A stretch of 28,833 bases of DNA, from NCBI GenBank assembly GCA_934481515.1, contig CAKSPO010000025.1, positions 1-28,833 of the forward strand, given 5' to 3'. Each line of letters begins with the position of its first letter. Position 1 is the stretch's first letter. The translations under genes were made by a program, and so were the position numbers. Source of the DNA: an uncultured Eubacteriales bacterium (GTDB lineage: Bacteria; Bacillota; Clostridia; Oscillospirales; CAG-272). Shown here one piece after another: positions 13,355 through 22,378 of this stretch. The notes below the pieces were generated by a model. The model was not told the DNA's origin and did not search any database. It saw only the letters and a program-made list of their open reading frames with translations.

Positions 13355-16114
13355 TTATTCATTTGCTTTCATCGCTTCCACCATGTCGATCTTTCGGATC
13401 TGCCGGCGCATCATCTGATTGACCAGCAGGGTAAAGAGAACGGAGATCAGCAGAGCAAACAGGTAGCTCGGCGGATAAATGGTTCTTCCGAACATCACCA
13501 TGTCGATTTCCACTGTCCGCACGACAAAGGTGTGCAGGAAGATTCCGACCACAAGACCGGTCAGAGCACCGATCAGACTGAGCAGATTGGTTTCCCGGAA
13601 GATATACTGCTCCACTTCACGCCGGTGGAATCCGAGTACCCGGATGGTCGCCAGCTCCCGGCGGCGCTCACAGATGTTGACGTTGGTCAGATTGTAAAGC
13701 ACCACCATGCACAGAAGTCCTGCGGCAAGAATCAGAACCAGAATCACCCCGTCAATGCTTTTGATGGAGTCCGCAAAGCTTTCCCGGAGCGCGTCGGAGG
13801 AGTTGACATACAGGACAGCATCATCCGCCATCAGTTCTGCAATCAATGCTTCCTTGTCCGAACCTGCCGCCGCCCGGTAAAACACCGTCCGATAGGCTGG
13901 TTCCGCACCGAAAGCAACAGAATAGGTATCGGCAGAAAGATAGGCATAGGAGAAAAAATAGTTTTCTGTGATTCCCGTCACCGAAAGCTCCCGCCGTAGC
14001 CCTTCTCCGTTTTCCAGCGTTACCGTGTCTCCCACCGCAACGCCCAGCGTTTCCGCAAGCTTTTCCGTCAGCACCACGCCGGAAGCCGGGAAGGAAACGG
14101 ATTTTCCGGACTTTCGCTCCCGGAGTGTCAGAAACTGTTCTGTTTTTCCGGCATTTTCCGGCACAAAAAGTGCCACGGACTCGTTTTTGCCGTTTGCAGA
14201 TGCCCGACCGGTCGCGTCGGAAACTGCCATCCATGCTTCCGTTTTTGTCCGGTCCTCCAGTTTTTCCGTCAGCGTAGAGCGATTGTCACGCCATGCATCC
14301 GGATCCGTCAGGATCAGACTCATATCGTATTTGTAAATTTCGCCGAACTGCAAATCCACAATATCGTTGATGGAATCACGCAGTCCGAATCCGGTCAGCA
14401 AGAGGGCGCTGCAGCCTGCAACGCCGATTACTGTCATGAAAAAGCGTTTTTTGTAGCGGAAAAGATTCCGGCAGGTCACCTTTGCGGAGAACGGAAGTCG
14501 CTTCCAAAGGAACGGAATCCGCTCCAGAAGAATCCGTTTTCCTGCGGCAGGCGCCTCCGGACGGAGCAGAACCGCAGGGCAGGCGCGAAACTCACCCCAG
14601 CAGGCAATGAGCGTTGCCATCAGGATGCTTCCCACCGTAATGGGGGCTACCCAGAGCGCAATCTCCGGACGGAACGGCGTCAGCGTTGCCGGAACCGTGA
14701 ACATCATCCCGTAAGCGGAGCTGATCGCCTTCGGAAAGAGCCGGAACCCGACCGCAAACCCGAGCGCACAGCCCAGCACCGACGCGGAAAGACTGTAAAT
14801 CAGATATTCGGAAAGAATCTGACCGTTGGAAAAGCCCAACGCCTTCAGTGTCCCAATCTGTCCGCGGTTTTCCGCGACCAGGCGCGTCATCGTGGTCAGA
14901 GCCACCAGGAGCGCGACAAGGAAGAAGAACACGGGAAATACCTTGGAAAGCGCGGCAACCTTGCCCACATTGTTCTTGTAGGAGGAATAGCCGACCGAAT
15001 CTTCGCGGGTACGGAAAATCCAATCCGGTGAACTGTCGTGCAGGGTATTTGCGGTTTCTTCGGCTTGTACCAAAGCGTTTTCCAGCCGTCCGAGAACCGT
15101 GTCGCCGGTACCGGCGGAGGCTGTCAGCGTATCGGCAATGGATTTTTGTGTTTGCTGTAAAAGGGAAGAAAGTGCCGGAGCGGTGCCTGCTGTCACACCG
15201 GCAGCAAAGGCATTCTGCGGCAGCAGTGCCGCAGTGCTTTGTGAGAGTCCGCTCTGCAATTCTTTGAGGAACGTCGCTGTCACGATCATCTCACGCAGCC
15301 GATCCGCCGCGTCATCCGCTTTTGCGCACAGCTCCGACAGACGTGCCGCCGCCCGCTCCTTCGCAATCGGCTCCAGGGTCTTTTTTGCATCCTCTATCAA
15401 AGCAAAGTACTCCTCCGAGAAGCAATCCGACGCTGCGGCGTTTTTTACGGTCAGATACAGATCGGTGTAAATGTCAGAAGAAAAGAACGCCTCCTGCGTG
15501 TAAACGTGCAGAACCACCTTCCCGGAGCCGACCGTGCTTGCTTCCGCCGTGACGCTGATGCACATCGGACTTTGTGCAAAGCCGACCACCGTCAGCGTGC
15601 GGGAGGTGGCGGAAAGCGTACCTTCCGCATCCGCGTCCGACAGTCGGAGCGTATCCCCGATTCCGATATTTCCCGTAAAATACCGTCCGGAGGTTGCCTG
15701 AATCAGACACTCGTCCGGTGACTGCGGAAGTCTGCCATCCACGAGAACCGGGCGGTTCATCGCCGCCGACCCGTCCTCCCGGAGGGTGGCGTAAATTCTT
15801 GCGGTGTAAGCTTCTCCATGGGTATCCCACAGCTCCGCATCCTTTACCCGTGCGGCATAGAACGTCTCCGCCAAGTCCGATTTTGCCACGGCGGCGACAT
15901 CTTCCTCGGTAAATCCGAGCGGAGACTTCAGAAGAAGATCATAATAGGCACTGTCATCCATATAGCGGTCTGCGGTATCATACATATCCGGCGAGGTTGC
16001 GGCAAGACCCGCCATGAATCCGGAGCCGAGCGCCACGATGAACAGAATGGAAAGAAACCGGTTCAGACTTCCGCGCAGGTCCCGCCAGAAGTGCTTTCGT
16101 CTCGTTCGCTTCAT
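13355..16114 (-). CDS. ABC transporter permease with two FtsX domains
   Basis: A 919-residue permease with about eight membrane helices near residues 20-40, 390-412, 437-460, 487-507, 556-577, 787-810, 843-866 and 881-899. Two FtsX cores (about 390-510 and 787-900) flank large extracytoplasmic segments of about 350 and 200 residues; the first contains a helical, alanine/leucine-rich stretch (~240-350). Such permeases do mechanical work or move lipids, lipoproteins or peptides at the cell surface rather than import nutrients. The stop of its ATPase gene lies one base before this start, so the two are coupled. The substrate is not evident; the lipoprotein upstream may be a partner. Confidence 0.9.
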   Translation of the reverse strand: MKRTRRKHFWRDLRGSLNRFLSILFIVALGSGFMAGLAATSPDMYDTADRYMDDSAYYDLLLKSPLGFTEEDVAAVAKSDLAETFYAARVKDAELWDTHGEAYTARIYATLREDGSAAMNRPVLVDGRLPQSPDECLIQATSGRYFTGNIGIGDTLRLSDADAEGTLSATSRTLTVVGFAQSPMCISVTAEASTVGSGKVVLHVYTQEAFFSSDIYTDLYLTVKNAAASDCFSEEYFALIEDAKKTLEPIAKERAAARLSELCAKADDAADRLREMIVTATFLKELQSGLSQSTAALLPQNAFAAGVTAGTAPALSSLLQQTQKSIADTLTASAGTGDTVLGRLENALVQAEETANTLHDSSPDWIFRTREDSVGYSSYKNNVGKVAALSKVFPVFFFLVALLVALTTMTRLVAENRGQIGTLKALGFSNGQILSEYLIYSLSASVLGCALGFAVGFRLFPKAISSAYGMMFTVPATLTPFRPEIALWVAPITVGSILMATLIACWGEFRACPAVLLRPEAPAAGKRILLERIPFLWKRLPFSAKVTCRNLFRYKKRFFMTVIGVAGCSALLLTGFGLRDSINDIVDLQFGEIYKYDMSLILTDPDAWRDNRSTLTEKLEDRTKTEAWMAVSDATGRASANGKNESVALFVPENAGKTEQFLTLRERKSGKSVSFPASGVVLTEKLAETLGVAVGDTVTLENGEGLRRELSVTGITENYFFSYAYLSADTYSVAFGAEPAYRTVFYRAAAGSDKEALIAELMADDAVLYVNSSDALRESFADSIKSIDGVILVLILAAGLLCMVVLYNLTNVNICERRRELATIRVLGFHRREVEQYIFRETNLLSLIGALTGLVVGIFLHTFVVRTVEIDMVMFGRTIYPPSYLFALLISVLFTLLVNQMMRRQIRKIDMVEAMKANE

Positions 16115-16115
16115 C

Positions 16116-16817
16116 TCACCATTCGATCCTTTCCACGGGAACCGGCTCCCGGTTGACCTCTTCCGAGATCGCCTGACCGTTTTTCACGCGGATCACGCGG
16201 TCGGCAATCTGCGTCAGGGCGCTGTTGTGCGTAATGATAATTACCGTTTTTCCGGTGGAACGGCAGGTGTCCTGCAAAAGTTTGAGCACTGCCTTTCCGG
16301 TGTTGTAATCCAATGCGCCGGTCGGCTCGTCGCAAAGAATGATTTTCGGATTTTTCGCCAGAGCGCGCGCAATGGAAACCCGCTGTTGCTCCCCTCCGGA
16401 GAGCTGAGCGGGAAAGTTCTGCATCCGGTTCTCCAGTCCCACCTGACGAAGCACCGTTTCGGCATCCAGACTGTCCGGACAAATTTCCGCGGCAAGCTCC
16501 ACGTTTTCCTTCGCGGTCAGATTCTGTACCAGATTATAAAACTGGAATACAAATCCGACATCCGTCCGCCGGTAGTCGGTCAATTGACGGTCGTTCAGGG
16601 CATTGATTTCACGTCCCGCAAGGCGGATGATTCCCTCGCTTGCAGAGTCCATACCGCCCAGAATATTCAGAAGCGTGGTTTTTCCGGCACCGCTGGGACC
16701 AACGATCACGCAAAGCTCTCCTTTTTCCACCGAAAAGCTCATGTGATCCAGCGCATAAATGTCCTGCTCACCGTTTTTATAAATTTTACTGACGTTTTCA
16801 AACTCGATATATGCCAT
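16116..16817 (-). CDS. ABC transporter ATP-binding protein (MacB/LolD type)
   Basis: A 233-residue ATPase that powers the neighbouring FtsX-type permease. Motifs are intact: Walker A GPSGAGKTT (40-48), Q-loop near FQFYNLVQNLT, signature LSGGEQQR (139-146), Walker B IILCDEPT with E164, and the switch histidine in IITHN. The sequence is of the LolD/MacB class, which pairs with FtsX permeases. The ATG follows AAGGAG with good spacing. It begins 14 bp after the stop of the lipase-like lipoprotein gene and ends one base before the permease start, placing all three in one operon. Confidence 0.93.
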   Translation of the reverse strand: MAYIEFENVSKIYKNGEQDIYALDHMSFSVEKGELCVIVGPSGAGKTTLLNILGGMDSASEGIIRLAGREINALNDRQLTDYRRTDVGFVFQFYNLVQNLTAKENVELAAEICPDSLDAETVLRQVGLENRMQNFPAQLSGGEQQRVSIARALAKNPKIILCDEPTGALDYNTGKAVLKLLQDTCRSTGKTVIIITHNSALTQIADRVIRVKNGQAISEEVNREPVPVERIEW

Positions 16818-16831
16818 GAAACAGCTCCTTT

Positions 16832-18112
16832 TTATTTCTGCAGAGTTTCGGACATCAGATAAAGGTACAGCGCCGGAAGATGCTGAGAGAGCACCTTTGT
16901 CGCTGCGGCGCCACCGTCCGCCGAAGCGTTTTTCAGCAGAACGACAAGCGGACCGAAGTCACTGTTCTCCGGAACAGCGGAAAGGTCAAGCCCGCCGGAA
17001 GCCGGAGCAGAGGAGGCATCGGAGCTGTCCGTTCCTTCCGAACCGGACAGCATGGAGCGTACCAGGGTAAGCATTACCTCAAACGTCGTAAGTCCATATT
17101 CGGAAAGTCCGGGAGAGGTCAGCGAATGCCGTTCCTCATAATACTGCGAAACGGTCGGTGCGATTCCGGACAGTGTGTGCACCACTTTCTCCGTATGCGC
17201 CGCCGTCTCTGCATCCGCAGGAAGCAGAATATCCGTTCCGAGTCTGTGGTATCCCCACGCGGAAAGCGGAACATGGATTACAAGATCGGAGGGGTTGATG
17301 ACATTGAAAATATTTTTGCAGTCCGTTCCGACGTTATCGGTGCGAACTGTCGCAGGCGTTGCGAACGTATACGTGTAAACACGTTCCGTGCCGTAAACCG
17401 CGTTCAGAAGCATTCCGAGCAGATTGGCGCATGCACCGCCGCGGCTGTGTCCGCAAATCAGAAGGAGCGGGTTCTCTTCGGTATCCGCGAGGGTACGGAC
17501 AGAGGGAAGGATGTCTTCCGCCGCCAACAGGAAATTTTCCGCGAATGCCGCATCGTTGCTGTGGGACGGTGCAAAATCGAAGTTGGAATACCATTCTCCC
17601 GCCGACGTTCCGCGAATCGCAACCAACAGGAGCGTGCGGGAAATGCCGCCAACAGAAACCGTGCGCTTTGCAACGGTATAGGCGGAGGTATGGGAGGGAT
17701 CGGCTGCTTCCTTGTCATAATTCTTCTGAAGCAGGACCGTAAAGCCGGCAGAGGTCAACAGCTCCGTCTGACGCTCTGCCGTGTGCCCGGAGCAAAGCGC
17801 CAACGCCTGCATGGCAAACGGCATGCTGAACTGCGCGGAATTTACCGGAACGGCAAGCGGATCCAGAGAAACCTGCACCTCCGGAATCTCGGGAGCGGGG
17901 GTCCCGGAGCCGGGAACCGATTCGGATTCCGTTTCGTCGGGCGTAGTTTCTTCCGGCGCAGAATCGCTTCCGCTTTCCGGATCGGTGCCGCCGGACGTGC
18001 CGGAGCCGTTTCCCGGAATGGTAGCGCAACCGGTCAGGAGAAGAGCAAGAGAAATACAGAGCAAACGCAAAAAGAGGGAAATACCTCCGTACTTTTTCCT
18101 TTTCATTTTCAT
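16832..18112 (-). CDS. Lipase-like (class 3 fold) lipoprotein
   Basis: A 426-residue surface lipoprotein. A basic N-terminus and hydrophobic stretch lead to the lipobox LLTGC (C29). A low-complexity linker rich in S, T, E, P and G (about 30-80) follows, then an alpha/beta-hydrolase domain of the class 3 lipase type. The nucleophile elbow is GHSRGG (S223); a likely acid is D276 in NPSDLVIHV and a likely base H289. Candidate substrates are lipids or other esters outside the membrane, which is inferred from the fold. The ATG follows AAAGGATG. It is the first gene of an operon with an ABC ATPase and an FtsX permease, behind its own promoter and a hairpin leader. Confidence 0.83.
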   Translation of the reverse strand: MKMKRKKYGGISLFLRLLCISLALLLTGCATIPGNGSGTSGGTDPESGSDSAPEETTPDETESESVPGSGTPAPEIPEVQVSLDPLAVPVNSAQFSMPFAMQALALCSGHTAERQTELLTSAGFTVLLQKNYDKEAADPSHTSAYTVAKRTVSVGGISRTLLLVAIRGTSAGEWYSNFDFAPSHSNDAAFAENFLLAAEDILPSVRTLADTEENPLLLICGHSRGGACANLLGMLLNAVYGTERVYTYTFATPATVRTDNVGTDCKNIFNVINPSDLVIHVPLSAWGYHRLGTDILLPADAETAAHTEKVVHTLSGIAPTVSQYYEERHSLTSPGLSEYGLTTFEVMLTLVRSMLSGSEGTDSSDASSAPASGGLDLSAVPENSDFGPLVVLLKNASADGGAAATKVLSQHLPALYLYLMSETLQK

Positions 18113-18128
18113 GGTTCATCCTTTCCGT

Positions 18129-18166
18129 AAAAAACGCGGCAAAGCAGAGCATGACTCTGCCGTTAC
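18129..18166 (-). promoter_or_regulatory. Terminator-like hairpin in the lipase operon leader
   Basis: Just downstream of the predicted start of transcription, GCAGAG and CTCTGC (18144-18149 with 18155-18160) form a stem that may extend with flanking GC pairs. It is followed on the minus strand by a run of six Ts (As at 18129-18134). It lies before the ribosome binding site, so it could attenuate the operon. The role is inferred. Confidence 0.4.
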
Positions 18167-18176
18167 TCCGATAAAA

Positions 18177-18205
18177 AGTATAACACGCTTCCCCAAAAAA
18201 ATCAA
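18177..18205 (-). promoter_or_regulatory. Promoter of the lipase-ABC-FtsX operon
   Basis: Minus-strand TTGATT (18200-18205), a 17-bp spacer ending in TGT, and TATACT (18177-18182). Confidence 0.8.
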
Positions 18206-18266
18206 AGAAGAAAATGTAAACTCTCGGCATCCGCGTCCCGTTATCCGGGACAAAACAAAAAAGCCG

Positions 18267-18295
18267 TTGACTTCCGGGCAAGTTTGTGATAAGAT
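18267..18295 (+). promoter_or_regulatory. Promoter of polA
   Basis: TTGACT (18267-18272), a 17-bp spacer ending in TGTGA, and TAAGAT (18290-18295). Transcription should begin near 18302, giving a leader of about 30 nt; this favours the ATG at 18334 over the GTG at 18310. Confidence 0.75.
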
Positions 18296-18333
18296 AAATA
18301 GGAATTCTCGTGAGTGATGCAAAGGAAGCCGAT

Positions 18334-20880
18334 ATGAGAAAAAAACTACTCGCCGTTGACGGCAACAGTATTCTGAACCGGGCATATTACGGCGTCCGAC
18401 CGCTGAGCACCAAGGACGGTTTTCCGACCAATGCACTGTTCGGCACCGTCAATATCATCGCGCGGCAGGTTGAGGCGCTCCGACCGGATGCCTGCGCCGT
18501 CGCATTTGATCTTCACGCGCCCACCTTCCGTCACAAAATGTATGCAGAATACAAAGCCGGTCGCAAGCCGATGCCGGAGGATCTCCGCAAGCAGCTTCCC
18601 GTTGCCAAGGAGATGCTTTCCGCCATGGGCTTTCATGTGCTGGAGAAAGAAAGCTATGAGGCGGACGACATTCTCGGAACGCTTGCCGCCATGTGCGGGG
18701 AGCAGGACTGCGATGCTTACCTTTTGACCGGCGACCGCGATGCGCTGCAGCTGATCGGGGAGCACGTGCACGTCCTGCTTGCCACCAACGCAGAAACCGT
18801 CGACATGGACGAAGCCCGCTTTTTTGAAAAATACGGCGTTCCTTCCTCCGCTTTTGTCGATGTCAAGGCGCTCATGGGAGACTCGTCCGACAACATTCCC
18901 GGCGTTCCCGGCATCGGCGAAAAAACAGCGCTCCGTCTGATTGCCGATTACAAAAATCTTGACGGCGTTTACGAAGCGCTCCCGACAGCCCCTCTCACCC
19001 CCTCCGTGCGCAAAAAGCTGGAGGAAGGGAAGAAGAGCGCCTACCTTTCCAAAACGCTTGCCGCCATCTGCCAAACGGTTCCGCTCGGAATCACATTGGA
19101 AGACCTGAAAAATGACGGTATCCGCAAAAACGAGCTTCGGAGCCTTTTCCTGCATCTGGAATTTTCCGCATTTCTCAAGCGCTTTTCCCTGACGGAACCT
19201 GCTAAAGAAGCAGTCTCCGGGGAACCTGCCGCCGCAGAGACGGAGGAAATACCACCCATCCAAACGCTTTCCGAGCCGGAGCTATTGGATCGGCTCCGGA
19301 AAACCGACGCAGTCGCCATTGAGCTGAACGATCAGGGCGTACTTTTTGCGGACGGAACCGACGTTTTCCGAACGGATACCCCCGTCCCGGAGTTTCTTCA
19401 AAAGCTTCCGCTCTCCACGCGGTATATCTGTTACGATTGCAAAACCATTTACAAGCTTCCGGGAGCGGAACCGCTGCGGAAACTTTCTCTGTATGATCTG
19501 ATGCTGGGCGCCTATCTTGTGCAGTCCGATAAATCCGGCTTTGCACTTTCCGCGCTCATTTCCGATTATCTCGGAGAACTTCCGAAGGAACGGATTCCAA
19601 ACGCCGTTTACCTTGCGCGCCTCTATCCGCTCATCCGGAAAAAACTTCTGGAAAGCGGGCAGGAGGAGCTGCTTCTGACCATGGAAATTCCGCTTGCCGG
19701 TGTACTTGCGGATATGGAGACCGTCGGATTCCGGATCGACCGGCAGGGAATCGCCGCCTACGGGGAACAGCTTTCCGCCGTGGCGGGCGCACTGGAGGAG
19801 CAGATTTTCTTCCATGCCGGAGAGCGCTTCAATATCAATTCGCCGAAGCAGCTGGGAGACGTGCTGTTTGAAAAGCTGAAGCTTCCGCATGCAAAAAAAA
19901 CCAAGACCGGATATTCCACCAATGCCGACATTCTGGAAAAGCTCCGCCCGTATCATCCGATCATCGAGGAAATTCTGGATTACCGGCAGGTCACCAAGCT
20001 GAAAAGCACCTACGCGGACGGACTGCTCCGGGTTGCGGACGAAAACGGACGGGTGCACACTACCTTCCGCCAGACCGGGACTGCCACCGGACGTCTTTCC
20101 TCCACCGAACCGAACCTGCAAAATATCCCCGTCCGTACCGAGCTTGGCAGGGAGTTCCGCCGTTATTTTCTGCCGGAAAATCATGATTATGTTCTCATTG
20201 ATGCCGATTACTCGCAGATTGAGCTGCGCGTTCTCGCCAATATTTCCGGTGACCGGAATCTGACCGGGGCATTTCTCAGCGGCGCCGACATTCACACCGC
20301 CACTGCGGCAACCGTTTTCGGCGTTCCCGTCGCGGCGGTCACTCCGGAAATGCGGAAGAAAGCAAAAGCGGTCAATTTCGGCATCCTGTACGGCATCGGA
20401 GCGTTTTCTCTCTCCGATGACATCGGCGTTTCGAGAACGCAGGCACAGGAATATATCGATCAGTATCTCGCAGGGTATCCGGGTATTGAAGCATACCTGC
20501 AAAAAACCATCCGCGAAGCGTACGAGAACGGCTATGTTACGACCCTGTTCGGTCGTCGTCGCTATATTCCGGAGCTTGCCGGAACCAATAAGACCCTGAA
20601 AAAATTCGGGGAACGCGTTGCCATGAACAGCCCCATTCAGGGAAGCGCCGCAGACATCATCAAGCTGGCAATGATTCATGTTCACCGTCGGCTGAAAAAG
20701 CAGGGAATTGATGCCCGGCTGATCCTGCAGGTGCACGACGAATTGCTTATTGAAGCGCACCGCTCCTGCGCCGCAGAGGCAGAGCGGATTCTCCGCGAGG
20801 AAATGGAAAACGCCGTGCATTTCACTGTCCCGATGACCGTTGATATCCATTCCGGAGACTCCTGGTACGACGCAAAATAA
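18334..20880 (+). CDS. polA: DNA polymerase I
   Basis: An 848-residue DNA repair and primer-removal polymerase. The N-terminal 5' nuclease domain (1 to ~285) has the helix-hairpin-helix region SSDNIPGVPGIGEKTA. The middle domain (~300-460) is the 3'-5' exonuclease fold, but the D-x-E metal motif is replaced by IELND (~329-333) and the later motifs are also lost, so proofreading should be absent, as in Bacillus and Thermus enzymes. The polymerase domain has motif A DADYSQIELR (from ~623), motif B RKKAKAVNFGILYG (from ~674) and motif C QVHDELL (H801, D802). The chosen ATG follows AAAGGA; a GTG at 18310 is an alternative but lies very close to the predicted transcript start. Confidence 0.96.
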   Translation: MRKKLLAVDGNSILNRAYYGVRPLSTKDGFPTNALFGTVNIIARQVEALRPDACAVAFDLHAPTFRHKMYAEYKAGRKPMPEDLRKQLPVAKEMLSAMGFHVLEKESYEADDILGTLAAMCGEQDCDAYLLTGDRDALQLIGEHVHVLLATNAETVDMDEARFFEKYGVPSSAFVDVKALMGDSSDNIPGVPGIGEKTALRLIADYKNLDGVYEALPTAPLTPSVRKKLEEGKKSAYLSKTLAAICQTVPLGITLEDLKNDGIRKNELRSLFLHLEFSAFLKRFSLTEPAKEAVSGEPAAAETEEIPPIQTLSEPELLDRLRKTDAVAIELNDQGVLFADGTDVFRTDTPVPEFLQKLPLSTRYICYDCKTIYKLPGAEPLRKLSLYDLMLGAYLVQSDKSGFALSALISDYLGELPKERIPNAVYLARLYPLIRKKLLESGQEELLLTMEIPLAGVLADMETVGFRIDRQGIAAYGEQLSAVAGALEEQIFFHAGERFNINSPKQLGDVLFEKLKLPHAKKTKTGYSTNADILEKLRPYHPIIEEILDYRQVTKLKSTYADGLLRVADENGRVHTTFRQTGTATGRLSSTEPNLQNIPVRTELGREFRRYFLPENHDYVLIDADYSQIELRVLANISGDRNLTGAFLSGADIHTATAATVFGVPVAAVTPEMRKKAKAVNFGILYGIGAFSLSDDIGVSRTQAQEYIDQYLAGYPGIEAYLQKTIREAYENGYVTTLFGRRRYIPELAGTNKTLKKFGERVAMNSPIQGSAADIIKLAMIHVHRRLKKQGIDARLILQVHDELLIEAHRSCAAEAERILREEMENAVHFTVPMTVDIHSGDSWYDAK

Positions 20881-20905
20881 CCATTCCTGCGCAGGAAACA
20901 GAAAT

Positions 20906-20959
20906 AAAGAAGCAGAGCCGCCGCCGGAACGCTTTCCGGAAAGGAGGCTCTGCTTCTTT
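20906..20959. terminator. Bidirectional terminator between polA and ychF
   Basis: A 14-bp perfect outer stem (20906-20919 with 20946-20959, core GAAGCAGAGCC) encloses a nested stem CCGGAA/TTCCGG (20924-20929 with 20934-20939). Terminal As and Ts suit both strands. It separates the convergent ends of polA and ychF. Confidence 0.9.
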
Positions 20960-20992
20960 CAGTTTTGTTCTTTTGAAAAAACAGTTCCGGAA

Positions 20993-22087
20993 TCAGACGT
21001 TGAACCGGAAAAAGACAATGTCGCCGTCCTGCATGACATAATCCTTTCCTTCGCTCCGCAAAGCGCCCGCTTCCTTGACCGCGTTCATCGAACCGTATTT
21101 CACAAGGTCATCAAACGCAACCACCTCTGCACGGATAAACCCGCGTTCAATATCGGAATGAATCTTTCCGGCGGCTTTCGGCGCCTTGGTTCCGCGCCGG
21201 ATGGTCCATGCGCGGCATTCGTCCGGTCCTGCCGTCAGAAAGCTGATCAGACCGAGCAGGGAATAGCTTGCTTTGATCAAACGGTCCAGACCGCTTTCCC
21301 TGATGCCGAGGTCGGACAGGAACATTGCCTTTTCCTCCGGATCCAGTTGTGCAATCTCCGCCTCAATCTGACAGCAGATCGGAATGACCTCCGAATGCTC
21401 CTCTGCGGCAAATGCCTTCAGGGCATCATATGCCGCATTTCCGACCGGTTCTGCGGCGGCATATTCCTCACTGACATTGGCAACATAGATCACCGGCTTA
21501 CGGGTCAGAAGGGGAGTATCATAAAGGCAGGCTTCCTCATCCTCCGTCAGTGCCACGGTGCGGGCACATTTTCCGGCTTCCAGCGCCGCCATCAGCTTTT
21601 CAAAGACCGCAAGTTCCGAAGCAAACTTTTTGTCCGCCCGCATCGCCTTCCGTGTGCGATCCATCCGCCGCTCCAGAACCTCCATATCCGCAAAAATCAG
21701 TTCCAGATTGATGGTTTCGAGATCGCGCATCGGGTTGACCTTGCCGTCCACATGAATGATGTTATCGTCTTCGAAGCAACGGATCACATGCAGAATCGCG
21801 TCCACCTCTCGGATGTTGGCAAGAAACTGATTTCCGAGTCCTTCGCCCTTGGAAGCCCCTTTCACCAGACCTGCAATGTCCACAAATTCGATCACGGCAG
21901 GAGTATATTTGTTCGGATGGTGAATGTTCGCAAGGTAATCCAGACGGCTGTCCGGCACTGCGACCACGCCGACATTCGGTTCAATCGTACAAAAAGGATA
22001 GTTAGCGGATTCGGCTCCGGCGTTGGTCAGCGCATTGAACAACGTGCTTTTTCCGACGTTCGGAAGCCCTACAATACCAAGTTTCAT
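20993..22087 (-). CDS. ychF: Redox-regulated ATPase YchF (Obg-family)
   Basis: A 364-residue P-loop protein, the usual YchF length. G1 is GLPNVGKST (7-15) and G3 is DIAGLVKGA. The base-recognition motif is the YchF variant NVSE in place of NKxD, which explains preference for ATP over GTP. A helical insert (~130-200) and a C-terminal TGS domain (~280-364) follow. It binds ribosomes and is implicated in translation and stress responses. I chose the ATG at 22087, preceded by AGGAG, rather than an upstream in-frame ATG at 22114, because the family begins with MKLGIVGLPN. It is a single-gene unit with its own promoter. Confidence 0.95.
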   Translation of the reverse strand: MKLGIVGLPNVGKSTLFNALTNAGAESANYPFCTIEPNVGVVAVPDSRLDYLANIHHPNKYTPAVIEFVDIAGLVKGASKGEGLGNQFLANIREVDAILHVIRCFEDDNIIHVDGKVNPMRDLETINLELIFADMEVLERRMDRTRKAMRADKKFASELAVFEKLMAALEAGKCARTVALTEDEEACLYDTPLLTRKPVIYVANVSEEYAAAEPVGNAAYDALKAFAAEEHSEVIPICCQIEAEIAQLDPEEKAMFLSDLGIRESGLDRLIKASYSLLGLISFLTAGPDECRAWTIRRGTKAPKAAGKIHSDIERGFIRAEVVAFDDLVKYGSMNAVKEAGALRSEGKDYVMQDGDIVFFRFNV

Positions 22088-22145
22088 AAAAAATCTCCTG
22101 ATGCTTTTTCTCACATAATCGGGATCAACTGTTTATAACCTGTAT

Positions 22146-22174
22146 ATTATACCTCACTTTTTACGATTTCGCAA
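22146..22174 (-). promoter_or_regulatory. Promoter of ychF
   Basis: Minus-strand TTGCGA (22169-22174), a 17-bp spacer and perfect TATAAT (22146-22151). It lacks the TGn element seen in nearly all other promoters here. Confidence 0.8.
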
Positions 22175-22223
22175 GTCTTTCCAAAAAAATCTATAAAAAA
22201 TCAAAAAAATGTTTCAAAACCAT

Positions 22224-22252
22224 TTGCAATCTGTTCAATTTTATGTTATACT
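22224..22252 (+). promoter_or_regulatory. Strong promoter upstream of the response regulator
   Basis: TTGCAA (22224-22229), a 17-bp spacer ending in TATGT, and TATACT (22247-22252). It lies about 310 bp before the response regulator start. It either gives a long leader or drives a separate short transcript; the 472-bp interval 22088-22559 otherwise holds the ychF promoter and the inverted repeat below. Confidence 0.75.
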
Positions 22253-22341
22253 GTTTCAGAAACAACCAAAAATCCATTTTCACAGAGAAAAAGCATGGGT
22301 TCCGCAAAAAAGAATTGCCGGCATCCGCTTTTCGTCGTGCT

Positions 22342-22378
22342 TTTTGAATTCTTTCATTTCCGGAAAGTGAATTCAAAA
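22342..22378. repeat. Inverted repeat upstream of the response regulator
   Basis: TTTTGAATTC (22342-22351) is repeated inverted as GAATTCAAAA (22369-22378) across a 17-bp centre, and a TATACT hexamer lies at 22385-22390. The spacing suits a dimeric regulator's operator or an RNA hairpin. What binds it is unknown. Confidence 0.5.

Noticed and set aside
16880..18130. 416-codon plus-strand open frame opposite the lipase-like gene
   Set aside because: The translation is Arg-rich low complexity; the other strand has signal peptide, lipobox and catalytic motifs.
19282..20850. 522-codon minus-strand open frame inside polA
   Set aside because: It lies wholly opposite conserved polymerase motifs, matches no family, and has no promoter or ribosome binding site.
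20840..22138. 432-codon plus-strand open frame opposite ychF
   Set aside because: It runs through the polA/ychF terminator and across a clear YchF gene.
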